From Ensifer adhaerens (lineage in GTDB: Bacteria > Pseudomonadota > Alphaproteobacteria > Rhizobiales > Rhizobiaceae), in the NCBI RefSeq assembly GCF_002940685.1, contig NZ_PNFP01000010.1, forward strand, positions 62,001 through 126,000: a stretch of DNA of 64,000 bases, read 5' to 3'. Below are positions 33,794-42,104 of this stretch, in pieces (position 1 is the first letter of the stretch; every line of letters begins with the position of its first letter). The position numbers and the translations under genes are program-made. The notes under the pieces were generated by a model. It was not told where the DNA came from and ran no database searches. It saw nothing but the letters and a program-made list of their open reading frames with translations.

Positions 33794-34867
33794 ATGTACA
33801 CCAATGCATCCAGAGCCGAACCGAACAGCGGCCGGAAATCTACCATTCTCAGGCGAGCACCACTCGCTGTGCTCGCGACGGCGTTCAGCCTCGCTCTCTT
33901 CGGTCTGATGATCGAAGGCATGGCGCGTACCGTCTTCGACAACGGCATGGATTTCGACCTCGAGATGTGGAAATACGCCCGCGACCTGAAACGCGTCAGC
34001 GCCGAGCCGGCGATCGGCCACGAGCACATTCCGAACTCTATCGGCGTCTTCATGGGTGTGCCGGTGAGCATCAACTCGATTGGCCTGCGCAACAGGGAAG
34101 TCGGCCCTGTTGCCGACGGGACGACGCGGGTGGTGATGCTCGGGGATTCGCTGACCTTCGGCTGGGGCGTGAAAGAGGAGGATACGCCGTCCAGGCTGCT
34201 GGAAACGGTCCTCAACGGTGGCACCACCGGGGCGCGCAATTACGAGGTCATCAACACCGGCGTCGGCAACTACAACACGCAGATGGAAGTCGCCTACTTC
34301 ATGACCAATGGCTTCGAGCTCAAGCCCGATGTCGTCGTTCTCAACTATTTCATCAACGATGCCGAATCGACACCGCGCCGTCGCGAGGTCGGCTGGGGCG
34401 AATATTCGCAGGCCTACGTCATCCTTGCGTCTGCCATCGACAAAGTCTCGCGCATCTTCCTCGGCCGGGCCGACTGGAAGGGCTATTACCGGGGTCTCTA
34501 TGAAGACGGGCAGCCCGGTTGGGCGGAAGGGAAGGAGGCGATCAGGCTGCTTGCGAGCTTCTGCCGCGAGCGCGACATCAAGCTTGTGGTCGTCAACTAT
34601 CCCGAACTGCATGAACTCAAGAACTACCCCTTCCCGGAGGTCACCGGTGCGGTCGAGACGCTGGCCCAGGACGAGGATGTTCCCTTCCTCGATCTTCGCC
34701 CGTCGGTCGAGGATCTCGTACCGGAAACGCTCTGGGTGTCGCCGTCCGATGCTCACCCGAACCGGATCGCCAACGAGCGCTTCGCCGAGGCGATCGCCGG
34801 AATGTTGGAACGCTCCTACCCGACGCTCTTCGCCGAGACCGGATCGGTCGCCAACGTCCAGCCGTGA
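33794..34867 (+). CDS. SGNH/GDSL hydrolase family protein (3)
   Basis: A 357-residue protein with an N-terminal membrane anchor (about 20-42: APLAVLATAFSLALFGLM) and a complete SGNH domain: VVMLGDSLTFGWGV (block I), NTGVGNYNTQ (block II), NYFINDAE (block III) and SPSDAHPNRIAN (block V Asp-His). This type sits beside NodU-type carbamoyltransferases in many genomes. ATG 33794 follows GAAAGGAAG. It is the last gene of the plus-strand arm; copy B of the RIME-like repeat comes 49 bp after its stop. Confidence 0.87.
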   Translation: MYTNASRAEPNSGRKSTILRRAPLAVLATAFSLALFGLMIEGMARTVFDNGMDFDLEMWKYARDLKRVSAEPAIGHEHIPNSIGVFMGVPVSINSIGLRNREVGPVADGTTRVVMLGDSLTFGWGVKEEDTPSRLLETVLNGGTTGARNYEVINTGVGNYNTQMEVAYFMTNGFELKPDVVVLNYFINDAESTPRRREVGWGEYSQAYVILASAIDKVSRIFLGRADWKGYYRGLYEDGQPGWAEGKEAIRLLASFCRERDIKLVVVNYPELHELKNYPFPEVTGAVETLAQDEDVPFLDLRPSVEDLVPETLWVSPSDAHPNRIANERFAEAIAGMLERSYPTLFAETGSVANVQP

Positions 34868-34915
34868 GGCGACCGCGATCGGCCGTTGCGTAGCTTCATG
34901 CTCGGCGGTTCGCCG

Positions 34916-35021
34916 CTAGAGCATGTCGCGCAAAGAGCGCGGCGGTTTTGCGACAACGACATGCGCCAAATCAATAACTTAAGCGCACCGAGCGTATCTG
35001 AAAGATCGCGAGGCGCTTTTA
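34916..35021 (-). repeat. RIME-like palindromic repeat, copy B
   Basis: A 106-bp element, inverted relative to copy A at 24686-24791. Read on the minus strand it begins with the TAA stop of the autotransporter gene and ends GACATGCTCTAG. It lies between the convergent SGNH and autotransporter genes, so it may act as their terminator. Confidence 0.8.
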
Positions 35022-38003
35022 GAAATCCACGATCAGGTTTGCGCGGCCGGCACTCGAGCGTGCGCCGTTTCCGAATTCGCCGAGATAGGTGATCGCCAGC
35101 CGCGCGGATTTGGAGAGGCGGGCGGAGATGCCTGCCTCCATCACCACGGCATCGCGCGCCATGGGAACGCCGGCGATGGTGAAGGGGGTGGCGCCGGCAA
35201 AGGCAAGCCGCGCGGACGGCGCAATGTCGCCGCCGGCGTGGCGCCAGCCGAGCATGCCCGAGGCGGAGACCGGGACCTGGCTTGCCGGCAGGTCCGCCCA
35301 CCAGCGCACGCCGATGGTTGTCAACGTGGCGTCGTCGTCGGCGTCATCCGCCGACAGCGCCGCCGAACCGCCGGCCTCCCTGAACTGATCGGTATCGAGA
35401 TAGACATAGGCAAGGTTCGCGAACGGCTGCAGCCGGATGGCGTCGGCGTCGAGGGTGACGGAAAGGTCGGCAAACACCTGGGCAACGCTGCTGTCGTAGT
35501 CGGCAGTCAGCCGATCGCTGAACGAGCCGAAGGCAAGGTCACGCTCGGACGAGACTTCGTTATGGGTGTAGATCGCGCCGCCTGCAAGGTTCAGCGCCCC
35601 GATGTTCCCATATCCGTAGAGGCCGGCATGGTAGGCATCGACACGCGCCTGCGGCTGAACGGTGAGATGGCTGTAGCCGAGGATCCCGCCGAGGCGCCAA
35701 TCGTCGGAAACCGACGTATCGGCGCCGACGAGGACACCCGCCGTGCGGCTATCGATAGCTGCTGCGTTGCCGTCACCGGACAAATGGCCCGCGCCTGCAA
35801 ACCCCGACGTCCAGAAGACAGCGTCCTCGGTTTCCTGAAGGGTCGAGACGGCCGAGCCCGCGCGCTCCAGAATGGCGTCCCGCGGAAAACGGCTGTCCCA
35901 CATCAGCGCGCTCTTGACCGAAGCGTGGACCTCGCCGCTCAGTTGGGAAAAGGCGCTTGCCGCCGTTGCATCATCCAGCGAGAGCACGGCCAGCGTGAGC
36001 GGGCTCGTGATGCCCAGCGCTTCGACAGCGCTTGCCGCTGCGCGCCCGTTGGCGGTTTCTGCGAGGTCCGCGAAGGCAACGTCGTTGCGGTCGAGCCTCA
36101 GATCGATGCCGGTGGCGCCATAGGTCAGCGTCGGCGACAGGAACGCAAGATTGCTCGTCACCGCGTCGAACCGGCCGCTGACAGTGCCGGCAGAAACGAT
36201 CGTGTAGCTCGTCGACGGGTCATAGACGCCGCTGCCGGCGAGGACCGCCAACCTGCCGCCCTCAAGCGAAAGCGCGCCCGAAACGGCCAGGCGGTCTGAT
36301 TGCCCTGCCGCATCCACATCGACCTGATAGATCGAGCCCGAACGGAACGTCAGGTCGCCGTTGACGGTGGCAACCGCGATGCCGGGGCCGGGAGAGACCA
36401 CACCACCGGCATTGATCGTCAGGCCGCCAACGATGCCGCTGCCGGACAAGAGACCGCCGTCGAAGATCTCGACCGTCCCGGCGACCGTACCCTGATTGAC
36501 GAGCGCGCCGCCCGTGATGCTTGCCGGACCGCTGATCGTGCCGGTGTTTTCAAAGAGGCCGCCGCTACTTGCAAGCGAAGCGATGGTTCCGTCGTTCGAC
36601 CCGGTGCCGGCGTTGGAAACTGCCCCGGCAGTCGCGCCGCTGTTGTTGGTGAACGTGCCGTTGGCACCGATCTCGACGTCGGCGAGCGCCGCATTGTTGA
36701 CGACGCTGCCGCCGGCAACGGTTGTCTTTCCGGTCACCGTGCCGTTGCCGTTGTTGGTGAAGGATCCGCCATCGTTGCGCACGGAAGCGATGGTTCCGGC
36801 ATTCGAAAGGGTGCCGGCGTTGGTGACGTTGCCGGCCACGGCGCCGCTGTTGTTGACGAAGGCGGCGGCGGCCGCGACATCGGCGTCGGTGACGACAAAG
36901 TTGTTCGTCACGGAGCCGCCTGTAACCGTCGTCTTCCCGGTGACTGTGCCGCCGGCATTGTTGGCGAAGTTTCCGGCTGTGTTGGTAAGTCCGGCGATCG
37001 TGCCGGCATTCGACGCGGCGCCGCTGTTGGTGACGGCTCCTGCGCTCGCGCCCGAGGTGTTCGTGAAGGTGCCGCCCGCGCCGACGGTGACCGTACCGAG
37101 GGTCGCGTTGTTGGTGACGGCGCCGCCCGAGACCATGGTTTCGCCGGTCACTTCGCCGCCGAAATTGTTGGTGAAGCTTCCGGCGTCGTTGCGCACCGAT
37201 GCGATGGTGCCGGCGTTCGAGACCGTCCCGGCGTTGGTAATCGCTCCCGCCGTTGCGCCATTGTTGTTGACGAAGGCGGCCGCTGCCGCGACATCCGCGT
37301 CGGTGACGACGAAGTTGTTGGTGACGGTTCCGCCCGCCACCGTCGTTTTCCCGGTGATCGTGCCGCCGGTGTTGTTGGTGAAGTTCCCCTGGGTGTTCGT
37401 CAGCGAGCCCATGGTTCCGGCGTTGGAGGCGGTGCCGGCATTCACCGTCGCGCCGGCGACGGCGCCGGTGTTGTTCACGAAAGTGCCCCCGGCCGAAACG
37501 TTGACGTCACCGACCTGGCCGTTGTTGGAAAGCGACGTGGCGCTGCCGACGCTGGCGCTGTCCAGCGTTCCGTTCACCGACACGTTGCCGCTGTTCAGCG
37601 TCAGTCGTCCGTTGAGGTCCCCATCGATCGACAGGCTGCCGCCGTTCAGCTCGACATTGGAGGTGAGTGCGCCGCCTGCGTTGATGCTGACGCTTCCGGA
37701 ATTGATCGTGCTGCCGTTGGTGACGGTCAGCGCTCCGGTGTTGGAGATAGTGACATTTCCGCCGTCGACGCCAAGCTGGCGGATCGTACGGCTGTCGTTG
37801 ACCTGCGGAGAGCCGGTTTTGACCTCCGCTGCGTCGTTTGCGCCGGGCAGGGCGGGCGCCCAGTTCGCGCCGTTGCCGAACTCATTGTCGGCTCCCCCGG
37901 TCCAAACGGTCTGGGCAAGCGCCGGCGTCGAGAGGGCAAGAGAGGCTAGTGCCGTGAAAAGGCCGAGGCGTTTGGAAAGGACCGCGAGCGGTGTTTGTCG
38001 CAT
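35019..38003 (-). CDS. Autotransporter (type Va) with repetitive passenger
   Basis: A 994-residue secreted protein: signal peptide about 1-30 (LSTPALAQ), a Gly/Asn/Thr-rich beta-helix passenger about 31-690, and a C-terminal autotransporter beta-domain about 725-994 ending in phenylalanine (ANLIVDF). The passenger has short repeats such as NAGTxSNAGTIASV and a large duplicated unit of 138 residues, each holding NNFVVTDADVAAAAAFVNN. The barrel inserts in the outer membrane and exposes the passenger, probably for adhesion. Its stop codon is supplied by the adjacent RIME-like repeat. It stands alone. Confidence 0.9.
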   Translation of the reverse strand: MRQTPLAVLSKRLGLFTALASLALSTPALAQTVWTGGADNEFGNGANWAPALPGANDAAEVKTGSPQVNDSRTIRQLGVDGGNVTISNTGALTVTNGSTINSGSVSINAGGALTSNVELNGGSLSIDGDLNGRLTLNSGNVSVNGTLDSASVGSATSLSNNGQVGDVNVSAGGTFVNNTGAVAGATVNAGTASNAGTMGSLTNTQGNFTNNTGGTITGKTTVAGGTVTNNFVVTDADVAAAAAFVNNNGATAGAITNAGTVSNAGTIASVRNDAGSFTNNFGGEVTGETMVSGGAVTNNATLGTVTVGAGGTFTNTSGASAGAVTNSGAASNAGTIAGLTNTAGNFANNAGGTVTGKTTVTGGSVTNNFVVTDADVAAAAAFVNNSGAVAGNVTNAGTLSNAGTIASVRNDGGSFTNNGNGTVTGKTTVAGGSVVNNAALADVEIGANGTFTNNSGATAGAVSNAGTGSNDGTIASLASSGGLFENTGTISGPASITGGALVNQGTVAGTVEIFDGGLLSGSGIVGGLTINAGGVVSPGPGIAVATVNGDLTFRSGSIYQVDVDAAGQSDRLAVSGALSLEGGRLAVLAGSGVYDPSTSYTIVSAGTVSGRFDAVTSNLAFLSPTLTYGATGIDLRLDRNDVAFADLAETANGRAAASAVEALGITSPLTLAVLSLDDATAASAFSQLSGEVHASVKSALMWDSRFPRDAILERAGSAVSTLQETEDAVFWTSGFAGAGHLSGDGNAAAIDSRTAGVLVGADTSVSDDWRLGGILGYSHLTVQPQARVDAYHAGLYGYGNIGALNLAGGAIYTHNEVSSERDLAFGSFSDRLTADYDSSVAQVFADLSVTLDADAIRLQPFANLAYVYLDTDQFREAGGSAALSADDADDDATLTTIGVRWWADLPASQVPVSASGMLGWRHAGGDIAPSARLAFAGATPFTIAGVPMARDAVVMEAGISARLSKSARLAITYLGEFGNGARSSAGRANLIVDF

Positions 38004-38136
38004 GGGTGCCGCCGGTGCTACGAACGCTCGCGAATCAGCCAGCGGAATGGGTAGCTTTGGCTATCTAATCATGGTTAACGATTTACTACCACCTTTGCTC
38101 CCGGGCCAGATGGGACACCGCCATCGCCCGGTGGCA

Positions 38137-38155
38137 GAGCCGAAAGTTTCGGCTC
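38137..38155 (-). terminator. Palindrome after the FAD oxidoreductase gene
   Basis: Perfect 9-bp arms GAGCCGAAA/TTTCGGCTC around one base, 35 bp past the stop at 38190. It can fold as a strong hairpin with an AAAGTTT top; there is no T-run. Confidence 0.4.
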
Positions 38156-38189
38156 CGCTTGCCCCTTGAAGCCGCCGGAAAACGTTTGC

Positions 38190-39584
38190 TCAACTGAGCG
38201 GGAAGCCCATGGCCGAGACCATCTTGAGCCAAGGCCTGCGCCAGCCGCCGGACTTGTCGGCGGTGTCGAGCGCATACATGGTGATCTGCGCGCCGAGCCA
38301 GCGGAACGGCTCGGGCGGGATCGTATTCGGAAGGCTGGTGGCGAAATCGAGCCGGCTCTCCGGGGTCTTCGAGCCGTCGAGGATATCGAGCGCGATGCGT
38401 GCGCCGAAACGTGATGCCGAGACGCCGAAGCCGGAATAGCCGCCGGCATAAACGACCTTTTCGTCATGGTAGCGCTGGAAGTGCACGGCCATGCGGGTGC
38501 TGAGATCGATCGGCCCGCTCCAGGCATGGCTGAAGCGCAGGCCTTCGAGCTGCGGGAAGGTGTCGAAGAAAGCGGCGGCGAGCGGCTCATAGGTATCGAG
38601 CTCCCTGTCGACCGACGGGAACGGATCGCCGGCAAAGGCATAGGCGAGGCGTCCGCCGAAGATGATCCGGTTGTCCTTGGTGAGCCGCATGTAGTTCATC
38701 TGGGTGCGGGTGTCGTAAACACCCTGCCGGTGGCTCCAGCCGATCGAAGCCATCTGGTCTGCCGACAAGGGCTCCGTCGCCAGCACCCGATCGCGCACGG
38801 CGACGACCCTGTTTTTGATCTTCCTGTGGCCCGAGACAAAGGCATTGGTGGCGAGCAGCACCTTGGGCGCGGTCACGCTGCCGGAAGGCGTATGCGCCTT
38901 CATCCGGTCGCCGAGGTCTTCGAGGCCTGTCAGCTCGGTGTTTTCGAAGATCCGTACGCCGAGCGTGAGCGCGACCCGCTTCAGTCCGAAGGCAAGCAAC
39001 GCCGGATGCACCGTGCCGCAGATGTGCTTCGACCAGACGCCGGCCTTGTAGCGCGGCGAATTGATCTCGGCGCGCACCGCGCTCTGATCGAGGAAGACGG
39101 CCTGGTGGCCATATTTCAGATGGAGTTCGTGCTCCTCGTGCAGCGCCTCGATATGGGCGTCGTCGACAGCGACGGTCAGCTCTCCGCCCCATTCGGCATG
39201 ACAGTCGATCGCATGCTCGTCGAGCGTCGCAAGGAAGCCGTGCATGTTCTCCTGGCCAAGCTTCTCAAGCGCTGCGATATCCTTGGGGAAGATGCGAACG
39301 GCGTTCGAAAGGCCGTGCATGACGGAGGTCGAAACGACGCCGCCCGGACGGCCGGATGCGCCATTGGCGACCGATCCCTTCTCGATCAGCACGACGTCGA
39401 TTTCCGGCTGGCGCTGCTTGGCCTGGATGGCGCCCCACAACCCGGTAAAACCGCCGCCAACGACGAGCAGATCGGCGTTCAGATGGCGCGCCAGCCGTTC
39501 GCGAGCCTCGGGCGCATCCGGCCGGTCGAGCCAGAAGGGCGTCATCGTCACATCTGCAAGGGCTTTGCTTCTGACCTTGGTCAT
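38190..39584 (-). CDS. FAD-dependent amine oxidoreductase (PuuB/OrdL-like)
   Basis: A 464-residue DAO-fold flavoenzyme. The dinucleotide motif LLVVGGGFTGLWGAIQAK is at about 38; GASGRPGGVVS and the C-terminal YAGGYSGFGVSASRFGARI are typical of gamma-glutamylputrescine oxidase and related enzymes. It should oxidise an amine or amino acid. The start ATG at 39584 gives a standard N-terminus (MTKVRSKALADVTMTPFWL). A cupin gene lies 13 bp upstream in the same operon; a polyamine-type ABC transporter and a ureohydrolase follow in the region, so a guanidino/polyamine substrate is likely (inference). Confidence 0.9.
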   Translation of the reverse strand: MTKVRSKALADVTMTPFWLDRPDAPEARERLARHLNADLLVVGGGFTGLWGAIQAKQRQPEIDVVLIEKGSVANGASGRPGGVVSTSVMHGLSNAVRIFPKDIAALEKLGQENMHGFLATLDEHAIDCHAEWGGELTVAVDDAHIEALHEEHELHLKYGHQAVFLDQSAVRAEINSPRYKAGVWSKHICGTVHPALLAFGLKRVALTLGVRIFENTELTGLEDLGDRMKAHTPSGSVTAPKVLLATNAFVSGHRKIKNRVVAVRDRVLATEPLSADQMASIGWSHRQGVYDTRTQMNYMRLTKDNRIIFGGRLAYAFAGDPFPSVDRELDTYEPLAAAFFDTFPQLEGLRFSHAWSGPIDLSTRMAVHFQRYHDEKVVYAGGYSGFGVSASRFGARIALDILDGSKTPESRLDFATSLPNTIPPEPFRWLGAQITMYALDTADKSGGWRRPWLKMVSAMGFPLS

Positions 39585-39597
39585 CGGGCGCCTCACA

Positions 39598-39975
39598 TCA
39601 CTTCGCGGCGGGTGCGGTGTAGAGGACGTAGACCTTGCGCATCGTCTCCAGCACCTCGAAACGGACCTCGATACCGGCCGGCAGGACGTAGCTTTCGCCA
39701 GCTGAAAAGGTCTCGACGGATCCATCGGGATTGGTAATCGCCACCTTGCCCGAGAGGATGACGCTGTATTCGTTGCCGTCGGGATAGGACAGCATTTCCG
39801 CGTACGGCGTCGACTGCCAGGTGCCGATGACCACGGCCTTGTCGGGGCTTTCGAAATGAACATCGCCGAGCTCGTCCGCAAAGCCCGAAAGGATCGCCTC
39901 CGGCGGCACGACGCTGCATTTCTCAAGGGCGTTGAGGCCGACACCATCGCGCCCGAGTTTGATGACCTTCGACAT
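39598..39975 (-). CDS. Cupin domain protein
   Basis: A 125-residue single-domain cupin (DUF861/cupin_3-like). It shows SYPDGNEYSVILSGKVAI and AGESYVLPAGIEVRFEVLE, the beta-barrel strands of the family. Similar small cupins accompany FAD amine oxidases in amine-catabolic operons of rhizobia; their function is not settled. ATG 39975 has GGAG upstream; a GTG at 39981 is in frame. It is the first gene of the two-gene operon, and is divergent from a LuxR-type regulator gene across 385 bp that hold no other gene. Confidence 0.87.
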   Translation of the reverse strand: MSKVIKLGRDGVGLNALEKCSVVPPEAILSGFADELGDVHFESPDKAVVIGTWQSTPYAEMLSYPDGNEYSVILSGKVAITNPDGSVETFSAGESYVLPAGIEVRFEVLETMRKVYVLYTAPAAK

Positions 39976-40260
39976 GTTCACTCCAGTTCAGAAAGACGAG
40001 CGCCAAGTCGATCGGCCGCGCGCCAGGGTTTCGTTGCTTCAATCTTCTGCGGAAAGACGGGATGCCCGAGATCAATATGCCGTCTCGACAGTCACGTGCC
40101 GCCTTGCCTGCCGCGGATCTACTGTGCGGCTTGCATCATTTTTCTAGGCGTCGGTATCGCTGCCCGGAATACGCCAAAGGGCTAGGTTCGCTCCTCGGCG
40201 GACCATCCGCGCCGCGCCGCAAGGCCTTGCCCCGCCGGGTGTCGGCCACCTATGCCGTTG

Positions 40261-40287
40261 TTTTGGTTCGCCAAAAGATAGTTTTGG
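40261..40287. promoter_or_regulatory. Alternating TTTTGG/CCAAAA half-sites before the LuxR gene
   Basis: Three half-sites: TTTTGG (40261), CCAAAA (40271) and TTTTGG (40282), giving overlapping inverted repeats with 4- and 5-base spacers. They lie 74-100 bp upstream of the LuxR start and about 285 bp from the cupin start. The core TTCGCCAAA recurs at 45266 before the ABC binding-protein gene. Confidence 0.5.
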
Positions 40288-40360
40288 AAAACCCGTAGTG
40301 AAAATCCGTTACTTGCGGCGAACCCAACCTTCGCCTAGTCTGCGCTTGGAGGAGAACAGC

Positions 40361-41245
40361 ATGAACGACGATACGATCATCAAAGTCTGCGCCCCGGCGC
40401 AGCGGGCGTCCGGCGTGGGCGACCTGGCGCTGTCGCTTATGGAGGGGGTTGGCCGTTCGGATTTCCAGGACCGGCTGGCCCAGTCGCTGAAGCGTCACAT
40501 CACGATCGATGCAGGCCTGATGCTCCTCTATCGACGCGACGCAGCGCCGAAGATCCTGTTCAACGACTGGCGCACGGACAGGGGGCTGTCGGATATTCGC
40601 GCCTATCTGCAGGGGCCGTACCGGATGGATCCGTTCTACCGGCTGGCGCTCGACAATGGCGACGACGGACTTTATCGCCTGCGGCAGATCGATCCGTCCT
40701 TCGACCGGTCGCAATATTACCGCGACTACTACCGGCATTCCGGCCTGCACGACGAATTCAACGTCTTCATCGGCATTGACGCCGACACGAAGATCGCGAT
40801 CTCGCTGGCACGGCGCCATTCGCATGCGGCCTTCAGCGGCGAAGATCAGGATTTCCTGCAGAAAGCGGCGCCGCTCATCAGCATGGCCGTGCTTCGGCAT
40901 TATCGCGATCTCAGGCCCGAAGGCCTGGGCGACGACGGCTCGCCGCTGCAAAGCGCCCTGGCGCAGGCGGTCAGGAACTTTGGCCGCAGCCTGCTCACCG
41001 ATCGCGAATGCCAGGTGGCGCAGATGATCCTGCGTGGTTACTCGGTCAAGGGGGCTGCCGAAAAGCTCGGCATCTCGCCGGCGACCGTCAAGCTGCATCG
41101 CCGCAATCTCTACGCCAAGCTCGACATCACATCGCAGACAGCACTGTTCTCGCTGTTTATCGACGCCGTGTCGTCGGCAAGCAACGCCTTTGAAGATCCG
41201 CTGGCCACATATCTTTCGCCGGGCGGCGCGCTGAGGCCGCACTGA
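40361..41245 (+). CDS. LuxR family transcriptional regulator
   Basis: A 294-residue regulator. The N-terminal 200 residues form a sensory region without a recognised cofactor motif (ITIDAGLMLLYRRDA, GPYRMDPFYRLALD). A LuxR HTH sits at about 215-275 (LTDRECQVAQMILRGYSVKGAAEKLGISPATVKLHRRNLYAKL). There is no phospho-acceptor domain. GGAGGAG precedes ATG 40361. It lies between the cupin-FAD oxidase operon and the polyamine-like ABC operon, and probably controls both; a shared motif supports this. Confidence 0.9.
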   Translation: MNDDTIIKVCAPAQRASGVGDLALSLMEGVGRSDFQDRLAQSLKRHITIDAGLMLLYRRDAAPKILFNDWRTDRGLSDIRAYLQGPYRMDPFYRLALDNGDDGLYRLRQIDPSFDRSQYYRDYYRHSGLHDEFNVFIGIDADTKIAISLARRHSHAAFSGEDQDFLQKAAPLISMAVLRHYRDLRPEGLGDDGSPLQSALAQAVRNFGRSLLTDRECQVAQMILRGYSVKGAAEKLGISPATVKLHRRNLYAKLDITSQTALFSLFIDAVSSASNAFEDPLATYLSPGGALRPH

Positions 41246-41266
41246 GCCAGCGCGTTACGCCGGCAA

Positions 41267-41293
41267 TCCCGGGAAGAACTGCTCTTCCCGGGA
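41267..41293. terminator. Bidirectional terminator between the LuxR and ABC permease genes
   Basis: Perfect 11-bp stem (41267-41277 with 41283-41293, 5-base loop) followed by ACTGTTTC on the plus strand. It lies between convergent genes with stops at 41245 and 41300. Confidence 0.65.
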
Positions 41294-41299
41294 ACTGTT

Positions 41300-42094
41300 T
41301 CAAGCGGCAGTTACCCGTTGTTCGGAACGCCGCGAGACCAGTTGCGCGGCCACCAATCCAAGCACGACGATGCCGAGGATGATCGTTGAGATCGCGTTGA
41401 TCTCTGGCGTCACGCCGAACTTGATCTGCGAATAGATCTTGATCGGCAGGGTCGATGCACCCGGGCCGGTGGTGAAGCTCGATATCACCAGATCATCCAG
41501 CGACAGGGTGAAGGAGAGCAGCCAGGCGGAGACCAGCGCCGGGATCATGTTCGGCAAGGCGACGCTGACGAAGGCCTTGGCCGGCGGGCACCCGAGGTCG
41601 CGGGCTGCCTCTTCGAGCGAGGGGTCGAGCTCGACCAGCCGCGACTGCAAGACGACGGTTGCAAAGCAGAGCGTGAAGGTGGTGTGGGCGAGCGTGATGG
41701 TCAGCGGCCCGCGATCAATCCCGAGCGTCACGAACATCAGAAGCATCGAGACCGCCATCACCACTTCCGGCATGACCATCGGCGCAAGCAGCATACCGTT
41801 GAGCAGCGCCCGGCCGCGGAACCGCCGCAGCCGCACCATGACGACCGCCGCAAGCGTGCCGAGAATGGTCGCGGCCGTCGCCGAGACCGCGGCGACCAGG
41901 AAGCTCACCTTCGCGCCTTCGATGATCGAGGGGTTGGCAAGAACGGTCGCGTACCATTGGGTGGAAAATCCGCCCCAGACGGTCACCAGTTTCGAGCCAT
42001 TGAAGCTGTAGACGACGAGGACCGCGATCGGCAGGTAGAGGAAGGCGAGGCCGAAGAGGATCGACAGCCGATTGAACCAGCTTGGTTTGGTCAT
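41300..42094 (-). CDS. Polyamine-type ABC transporter permease (PotC/PotI-like)
   Basis: A 264-residue inner-membrane protein with six helices. The EAA loop reads EEAARDLGCPPAKAFVSVALPNMIPAL, the site that contacts the ATPase. The C-terminal LDDLVISSFTTGPGASTLPIKIYSQI is typical of PotC/PotI permeases. It is the last gene of the binding protein - ATPase - permease - permease operon (10-bp gap to the previous gene). With its partner it forms the channel for a putrescine-like cation or guanidino compound. Confidence 0.94.
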   Translation of the reverse strand: MTKPSWFNRLSILFGLAFLYLPIAVLVVYSFNGSKLVTVWGGFSTQWYATVLANPSIIEGAKVSFLVAAVSATAATILGTLAAVVMVRLRRFRGRALLNGMLLAPMVMPEVVMAVSMLLMFVTLGIDRGPLTITLAHTTFTLCFATVVLQSRLVELDPSLEEAARDLGCPPAKAFVSVALPNMIPALVSAWLLSFTLSLDDLVISSFTTGPGASTLPIKIYSQIKFGVTPEINAISTIILGIVVLGLVAAQLVSRRSEQRVTAA

Positions 42095-42104
42095 GGCGAT
42101 CTCC

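Noticed and set aside
24686-35021. The repeat-flanked block as a transposon
   Set aside because: No transposase, no target duplication, and the repeats are common interspersed elements, so a mobile-element call is not supported.
36500-37500. Regularly spaced similar sequences suggesting a CRISPR array
   Set aside because: They are in-frame repeats of the autotransporter passenger, with variable spacing and coding continuity.
36300-38169. Two long plus-strand frames opposite the autotransporter
   Set aside because: They mirror the low-complexity repeats of the passenger; the real product has signal peptide, passenger and barrel in the other strand.
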